From Prevotella sp. (lineage in GTDB: Bacteria; Bacteroidota; Bacteroidia; Bacteroidales; Bacteroidaceae): DNA of 11,187 bases. Below the pieces are notes generated by a model. It was not told where the DNA came from and did not search any database. It saw nothing but the letters and a program-made list of their open reading frames with translations. Numbering within the stretch: the first letter of the stretch is position 1; every line of letters starts with the position of its first letter. The stretch spans positions 1-11,187 of the forward strand of contig JAJPZE010000163.1 in NCBI GenBank assembly GCA_021204565.1, in the 5' to 3' direction. This document shows positions 6,837 through 11,187 of the stretch, one piece after another. The translations under genes and the position numbers were made by a program.

Positions 6837-6869
6837 TTCGGCGTAATAGAGCAAAAATTGTTATCTTTG
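6837..6869 (+). promoter_or_regulatory. leuS: probable leuS promoter
   Basis: TATCTTTG at 6862-6869 matches the Bacteroidetes -7 element TAnnTTTG exactly. Upstream, TTCG (6837-6840) sits 21 bases away where TTTG is expected, one mismatch. Transcription would start near 6873-6876, giving a leader of about 72-75 nt before the leuS ATG at 6948. Confidence 0.65.
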
Positions 6870-6891
6870 CGGCGCTTTCGCGGTTGCGTTT

Positions 6892-6926
6892 GCCTCCCGT
6901 TTGAGCGCGGTGCGGGGGCGGTTTTT
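6892..6926 (+). promoter_or_regulatory. possible hairpin with T-run in leuS leader
   Basis: Within the predicted leuS leader, GCCTCC (6892-6897) can pair with GGGGGC (6914-6919), including one G-U pair. It is followed by GG and five T residues (6922-6926). This has the shape of a weak intrinsic terminator and could act as an attenuator. No leader peptide with leucine codons is seen between the promoter and the stem, and the stem is short with a large loop. Confidence 0.2.
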
Positions 6927-6947
6927 GTAAATACATATATAAAACAA

Positions 6948-9794
6948 ATGGAGTACGATTTCAGAGCCATAGAGAAGCGTTGGCAGCGGATTTGGTCGGA
7001 GCGGAAGACATATCATGTCGCGGAGGATACGTCCCGCAAGAAGTTTTACGTATTGAATATGTTTCCTTATCCGTCGGGTGCGGGCTTGCATGTAGGTCAT
7101 CCCTTGGGTTATATCGCCAGCGATATCTACGCGCGATACAAGCGTTCGTGCGGGTTTAATGTACTCAATCCGATGGGGTACGACGCATACGGACTGCCCG
7201 CCGAACAATATGCGATACAGACCGGGCAACACCCTGCCGTTACGACAGAGCGCAACATTGCGCGCTACCGGAGCCAGCTCGACAGGCTCGGGTTCTCGTT
7301 CGATTGGGACCGTGAGGTGCGCACCTGCGACCCGTCATATTACCGCTGGACGCAATGGGCGTTCGTTCGTATGTTCAACTCGTTTTATTGCAACGCTTGT
7401 CAATCGGCGCAACCGATCAGCGACCTCATAGCTCATTTTGAACAATACGGCACGAAAGGGCTTTGTGCGGCTTGCGGCAAGGAGCTCTCTTTCTCGGCTG
7501 ACGACTGGCGTCGGATGACGGATAAGGAGCGGAGCGACGTGCTGATGAATTACCGTATCGCATATCTTGGCGAGACGGTTGTCAACTGGTGCGCCGGTTT
7601 GGGCACTGTTTTGGCGAACGATGAGGTATCCGACGGAGTGAGCATCCGCGGCGGTTATCCCGTTGTCCAGCGGCGTATGCGGCAGTGGTGCTTGCGTGTG
7701 TCGGCGTATGCCGAGCGTCTGCTCAAGGGATTGGACGATATCGACTGGAGCGAGTCGATAAAGGAGACGCAACGCAACTGGATAGGGCGTTCGGAAGGCG
7801 CGGAGATAAACATCCGCGTGGCGGATACCGACTTCACGTTCACGATATTCACCACGCGCGCCGATACGCTGTTCGGGGTAACGTTCTTCGTGCTCGCGCC
7901 GGAGAGCGCGCTTGTCTCCCGATTGACGACGGACGACAGACGGGGCGAGGTTGATGCATATATTAGTTATGTTAAGGGCCGCACGGAACGCGAGCGAATG
8001 ATTGACCGGACGGTTACGGGCGTGTTTACCGGCTCTTACGGCATCAATCCCGTTACGGGGGATAAATGTCCGATATATGTTTCGGAGTATGTGTTGGCGG
8101 GTTACGGCACGGGCGCGATAATGGCTGTGCCGGCGCACGACAGCCGCGACTACGCCTTTGCCCGGCATTTCTCGCTCCCCGTCATTCCCCTTATCGAGGG
8201 GGCTGACGTAAGCCGGGAGAGCTACGACGCAAAGGAAGGGACGGTGATGAACAGCCCTATGGCGGGGAAAACGGCGTATAAGAACTTCACGTTAAACGGG
8301 CTTTCGGTCCGCGAGGCGATAGACGCGGCAAAGGCTTTTGTCGAGCGTGAGGGTATCGGACGCATAAAAGTCAACTATCGTTTACGCGACGCGGGCTTCT
8401 CCCGCCAACGTTATTGGGGCGAGCCTTTCCCCGTTTATTATAAGGACGATATCCCGGTCGTGATACCCGAAGAGTGTCTTCCGATAACTCTGCCCGACGT
8501 GGATAACTTCCTTCCGACCGCTACGGGCGAGCCGCCATTGGGCAACGCGCGTATGTGGGCTTGGGACGAGAAGGCGCGGAAGATAACGGATAAAGCGCTT
8601 ATCGACCCCGGCAAGGGCGTCTTTCCGATGGAGCTTTGCACTATGCCCGGCTTCGCCGGATCGTCGGCATATTATCTGCGTTATATGGATCCTCACAACG
8701 ACGAGGCGCTTGTCAGCACCGCCGCAGCGGATTACTGGGGCGAGGTTGATTTGTATGTCGGCGGCTCGGAGCACGCCACGGGGCACCTCATCTATTCCCG
8801 CTTCTGGAATAAGTTCCTGTACGACATCGGCATATCGAAACGCGAAGAGCCTTTCCGAAGATTGGTCAATCAGGGGATGATACAGGGCAGATCCAATTTC
8901 GTATACCGGATAAAGGACACGAATACGTTTGTTTCCGCAGGATTGAAGGATAAGTACGACACGACCGAGATACACGTCGACGTGAATATCGTGTCGGGCG
9001 ATGTGCTCGACACGGAGGCGTTCCGCGCGTGGCGTCCCGATTATGCCGATGCCGAGTTTATCCTCGAAGACGGGCGTTACGTATGCGGTTGGGCTGTCGA
9101 GAAGATGTCGAAATCGATGTTCAATGTTGTCAATCCCGACGACATAACGGAGACATACGGGGCGGATACTTTGCGATTGTACGAGATGTTCCTCGGTCCG
9201 GTGGAGCAAAGCAAGCCTTGGGACACCAACGGAATAGACGGTTGTTATCGCTTCCTGCGCCGGTTCTGGGGGCTTTATTTCGACCGCGAGGGCAACTGGA
9301 ACGCGGACGACAGCGCCCCGACAGCGGACAACCTGCGCTCGCTTCACAAGCTGATTAAGAAAGTTACAGCCGACATTGAGCTCTTCTCTTACAACACTGC
9401 CGGTGCGGCGTTTATGGTTGCAACAACCGAATTGGCGGGGCAGAAGTGCCGCAGCAAGGCGGTTCTCGAGCCGCTTGCAGTGCTCATTGCGCCGTTCGCC
9501 CCCCATATCGCCGAAGAGTTGTACTCGCGTTTGGGACACGCCGAAACGTCGGTTTGCGATGCGTCTTGGCCCGTCTGCAACGAGGCGTACCTTGTGGAGA
9601 CGATGGTTAAGATGCCCGTGCAGTTCAACGGCAAAGTGAGGTTTACGCTCTCGTTACCCGCCGATACCGGTCGCGAGGCGGTGGTTGAGGCGGCGTTGAA
9701 CGCCCCCGAAGCGAAGAAATATATTGAGGGCAAACGGGTCGTAAAGACAATCGTCGTTCCGGGAAAGATTGTGAATATCGTATTAAAAGAATAG
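6948..9794 (+). CDS. leuS: leucyl-tRNA synthetase
   Basis: This class I aminoacyl-tRNA synthetase joins leucine to tRNA-Leu in the cytoplasm. The 948 residues exceed the E. coli enzyme by about 90 because of Bacteroidetes-type insertions. The HIGH signature is HVGH (48-51) within MFPYPSGAGLHVGHPLGY. The CP1 editing domain shows TTRADT (302-307) and GTGAIMAVPAHDSRD (387-401), with D401 at the position of the universal editing aspartate. RQRYWGEP (486-493) marks the return to the catalytic core, and KMSKS is at 719-723. The ATG at 6948 is chosen because EYDFRAIEKRWQRIW is the normal family start; the frame runs open further upstream, through the promoter, but that part is not protein-like. Oddly, the usual Zn-1 cysteines are reduced to a single C215 (NWCAGLG), while CNAC (148-151) and CAAC (173-176) occur in the preceding insertion. 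It is followed after 17 bp by the YitT gene. Confidence 0.98.
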   Translation: MEYDFRAIEKRWQRIWSERKTYHVAEDTSRKKFYVLNMFPYPSGAGLHVGHPLGYIASDIYARYKRSCGFNVLNPMGYDAYGLPAEQYAIQTGQHPAVTTERNIARYRSQLDRLGFSFDWDREVRTCDPSYYRWTQWAFVRMFNSFYCNACQSAQPISDLIAHFEQYGTKGLCAACGKELSFSADDWRRMTDKERSDVLMNYRIAYLGETVVNWCAGLGTVLANDEVSDGVSIRGGYPVVQRRMRQWCLRVSAYAERLLKGLDDIDWSESIKETQRNWIGRSEGAEINIRVADTDFTFTIFTTRADTLFGVTFFVLAPESALVSRLTTDDRRGEVDAYISYVKGRTERERMIDRTVTGVFTGSYGINPVTGDKCPIYVSEYVLAGYGTGAIMAVPAHDSRDYAFARHFSLPVIPLIEGADVSRESYDAKEGTVMNSPMAGKTAYKNFTLNGLSVREAIDAAKAFVEREGIGRIKVNYRLRDAGFSRQRYWGEPFPVYYKDDIPVVIPEECLPITLPDVDNFLPTATGEPPLGNARMWAWDEKARKITDKALIDPGKGVFPMELCTMPGFAGSSAYYLRYMDPHNDEALVSTAAADYWGEVDLYVGGSEHATGHLIYSRFWNKFLYDIGISKREEPFRRLVNQGMIQGRSNFVYRIKDTNTFVSAGLKDKYDTTEIHVDVNIVSGDVLDTEAFRAWRPDYADAEFILEDGRYVCGWAVEKMSKSMFNVVNPDDITETYGADTLRLYEMFLGPVEQSKPWDTNGIDGCYRFLRRFWGLYFDREGNWNADDSAPTADNLRSLHKLIKKVTADIELFSYNTAGAAFMVATTELAGQKCRSKAVLEPLAVLIAPFAPHIAEELYSRLGHAETSVCDASWPVCNEAYLVETMVKMPVQFNGKVRFTLSLPADTGREAVVEAALNAPEAKKYIEGKRVVKTIVVPGKIVNIVLKE

Positions 9795-9798
9795 ACGC

Positions 9799-9804
9799 AA
9801 GGAG
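9799..9804 (+). promoter_or_regulatory. Shine-Dalgarno site of the YitT gene
   Basis: AAGGAG lies seven bases before the ATG at 9812, in the short gap after the leuS stop. A full Shine-Dalgarno sequence is uncommon in Bacteroidetes and fixes this start well. It supports read-through transcription from leuS. Confidence 0.75.
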
Positions 9805-9811
9805 CTATATC

Positions 9812-10792
9812 ATGGTTGTGAACGATAAGTTGAAGCGTCTCTCCGACACGCTTGCTTTTAAGGAGACGGTCGATTATTTATACCTTACGGTCGGGCTTGT
9901 GCTCTATGCTTTCGGCTGGGTATTCTTCCTTTTGCCCTATCAATTGATGTCGGGAGGCTTGACGGGACTTAGCGCGCTGGTGTTTTACGCGACGGGTTTC
10001 AAGGTGGCTTACACGTATTTTTTAGTCAATGTAGCTCTGCTCATAGTCGCCTTGAAGATACTCGGCTGGCGCTTTCTTGCCCGCACCATCTACGGAATAT
10101 TTATGCTTTCGTTCTTCGTCGGGCTGTTTCAAGAGCTGATTACGCAGAGCGACGGCACTCTTTTTCAACTGCTCGGACCGGGCGAGACCTTTATGTCAAT
10201 CGTCTTGGGGGGTATGATTTGCGGCTCGTCGTTAGCCATTATTTTCCTTAACAACGGCTCCACCGGCGGGACGGATATCGTCGGGATGGTGGTGAACAAA
10301 TACCGGGAGATAAGCATCGGGCGCGTACTCATTCTTCTCGACGTATTCATTATCGGCAGCTCGTACTTCATCTTAGACGACTGGCGCAAGGTTGTTCTGG
10401 GTTATGTCTTCGTCATCTTGGAGAATTGGATGTTGGATTACGTGATGAACGCCAACCGCGCATCGGTGCAGTTCCTTATCTTTTCGACACATTATAAAGA
10501 TATTGCGCACGAGATAGGGACGCGCGTCGGACGGGGTATAACGCTAATGGACGCTCACGGCTGGTACTCCGGAAAGGAGATGAAGGTGCTTTGCATATTA
10601 GCCAAGAAGCAGGAGTCGGTGCTTATCTTGCGCATTATAAAGAATATCGACCCTAATGCGTTTGTATCTATCGGAGCGGTCAGCGGCGTATATGGAGAGG
10701 GCTTCGACAAGATAAAGATGAAGCCCGCCAACCCCGAACAGATGAAGCTTGAGATGAAGACAAACGCCGGCGCCACACCCGCCGGGAAATAG
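9812..10792 (+). CDS. YitT family membrane protein with C-terminal DUF2179 domain
   Basis: This 326-residue inner-membrane protein belongs to the YitT (DUF161) family, whose biochemical role is not established. After a short cytoplasmic N-terminus there are about five to seven hydrophobic segments (approximately 22-42, 48-62, 67-85, 92-110, 128-147, 170-188 and 194-207). Two similar glycine-rich turns are present: MSGGLTG (46-52) and GSTGGTDI (149-156), the second being the most recognisable family motif and suggesting an internal duplication. Residues about 215-298 form the soluble DUF2179 domain, with GRGITLMDAHGWYSG (240-254) and a closing SIGAVSGVYGEGF (286-298). The tail is short and lysine-rich. 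It follows leuS by 17 bp and is probably co-transcribed with it, an order seen in other Bacteroidales (recalled). A transport role is often suggested but unproven. Confidence 0.94.
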   Translation: MVVNDKLKRLSDTLAFKETVDYLYLTVGLVLYAFGWVFFLLPYQLMSGGLTGLSALVFYATGFKVAYTYFLVNVALLIVALKILGWRFLARTIYGIFMLSFFVGLFQELITQSDGTLFQLLGPGETFMSIVLGGMICGSSLAIIFLNNGSTGGTDIVGMVVNKYREISIGRVLILLDVFIIGSSYFILDDWRKVVLGYVFVILENWMLDYVMNANRASVQFLIFSTHYKDIAHEIGTRVGRGITLMDAHGWYSGKEMKVLCILAKKQESVLILRIIKNIDPNAFVSIGAVSGVYGEGFDKIKMKPANPEQMKLEMKTNAGATPAGK

Positions 10793-10865
10793 CGCCTAAT
10801 CGAAAAGACGCCTGCATCGAGACAGAGATAACCTTGTACCTGCGTACGGGCGGGCGGATACGAAG

Positions 10866-10901
10866 AGAGGCGCAACCTATATGGCTGCGCCTCTACGTTT
10901 T
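10866..10901 (+). terminator. intrinsic terminator after the leuS-YitT unit
   Basis: AGAGGCGCA (10866-10874) and TGCGCCTCT (10886-10894) form a perfect 9-bp GC-rich stem with an 11-base loop, followed by ACG and TTTT (10898-10901). It lies 73 bp after the YitT stop and 30 bp beyond the stop of the convergent HU gene, so the hairpin could also slow transcription from the HU side. On the minus strand it is not followed by a T-run. The remaining bases from 10793 to 10865 show nothing else. Confidence 0.75.
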
Positions 10902-10924
10902 GTCTCTGATGGATTTGTCTCCCG

Positions 10925-11187
10925 TTACTTTACTTTCTCGGCAAGCTCCTTGCCCGGCTTGAACTTTACGACGTTCTTTGCGGGAATTGTAATCTTCATT
11001 CCGTTCGACGGGTTGACGCCCGGACGCTCCGGTTTGGCAATCACATTAAACGTTCCGAAGCCGACAAGTTGTACCGACTCACCTTTTACGAGTGCACCTT
11101 TAAGCGCTGCGATAACGGCGTCAACAGATGCCTTTGCTGCATTTTGTGTCAAACCTGTTGCTTGAACAGCCTTAACTAAATCTGTTT
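10925..11187 (-). CDS. HU family DNA-binding protein (5' end cut by window edge)
   Basis: HU is a small dimeric nucleoid protein that bends and compacts DNA. The visible part reads TDLVKAVQATGLTQNAAK at its N-terminal end, the usual HU helix, and only about three residues (such as M-x-K) are lost at the edge. A TTG at 11152 could be taken as a start, but it lies inside this helix and is not needed. GESVQLVGFGTFNV is the HU core, and ERPGVNPSNGMKITIP is the DNA-contacting arm with its NP tip. FKPGKELAEKVK is the standard C-terminus. Expected full length is about 90 residues, normal for HU and shorter than the extended Bacteroidetes HU-like paralogues. It converges with the YitT gene, with a shared 132-bp gap that contains the hairpin terminator. 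HU, IHF subunits and paralogues are hard to tell apart from this alone. Confidence 0.95.
   Translation of the reverse strand, partial: TDLVKAVQATGLTQNAAKASVDAVIAALKGALVKGESVQLVGFGTFNVIAKPERPGVNPSNGMKITIPAKNVVKFKPGKELAEKVK

Noticed and set aside
6732..6947. N-terminal extension of leuS by 72 residues
   Set aside because: It would need a TTG start and would run through the predicted leuS promoter. The LeuRS family begins at the EYDFRAIEKRW sequence after the ATG at 6948.
7335..8168. A 277-codon open frame antisense to leuS
   Set aside because: Same reason: it is entirely opposite the LeuRS core and editing domain and has no recognisable motif or promoter.
8382..9539. A 385-codon open frame antisense to leuS
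   Set aside because: It lies wholly inside leuS, whose protein is unmistakable across the whole stretch. The translation looks like a mirror of leuS codon choice (rich in R, V and H) and shows no domain. Long antisense frames are common opposite GC-biased codons.

Overview
The window looks like ordinary chromosomal DNA from a member of the Bacteroidota, most likely order Bacteroidales. The reasons are a clean TTTG-N20-TACTTTTG promoter (the Bacteroidetes sigma-factor consensus), a leucyl-tRNA synthetase with the long insertions typical of that phylum, a YitT-family membrane protein directly after leuS, and a recF/DUF721/5-formyl-THF cyclo-ligase/S41 peptidase/dCMP deaminase neighbourhood. Base composition and codon use look uniform. 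I see no rRNA, tRNA, CRISPR array, recognisable transposase, integrase or phage gene.

Layout. At the left edge, recF (19-1128, +) may overlap the last codons of an upstream gene by ATGA. Facing it is a tightly packed five-gene minus-strand cluster that reads right to left from a promoter at 6110-6141: M3 metallopeptidase (6087-4009), dCMP deaminase (4037-3594), S41 C-terminal processing peptidase (3561-1915), 5-formyltetrahydrofolate cyclo-ligase (1918-1391) and a DUF721/DciA-like protein (1398-1108). All joints but one overlap, and the last gene runs 21 bp into the 3' end of recF. An approximately 860-bp gap (6088-6947) follows. It separates the divergent M3 and leuS promoters and holds several perfect inverted and direct repeats. 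Then come leuS (6948-9794, +) and, 17 bp later with a good Shine-Dalgarno sequence, a YitT/DUF2179 membrane protein (9812-10792, +). A hairpin terminator (10866-10901) ends that unit. An HU-family DNA-binding protein (10925 to the right edge, -) faces it and loses only about its first three residues to the window end.

How the genes fit together. RecF, the DUF721 protein and HU are all linked to DNA replication, repair or chromosome structure. In the minus-strand cluster, dCMP deaminase makes dUMP and the cyclo-ligase returns 5-formyl-THF to the active folate pool. These are the two inputs of thymidylate synthesis, so their joint transcription with a replication-linked DUF721 protein is plausible (inference). 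The two peptidases add envelope and cytoplasmic protein turnover.

I did not find a convincing new system. The part least explained by known genes is the repeat-rich spacer upstream of leuS, especially 6376-6417 and 6491-6577. A second point worth checking is an unusual CxxC...CxxC pair in the leucyl-tRNA synthetase insertion.
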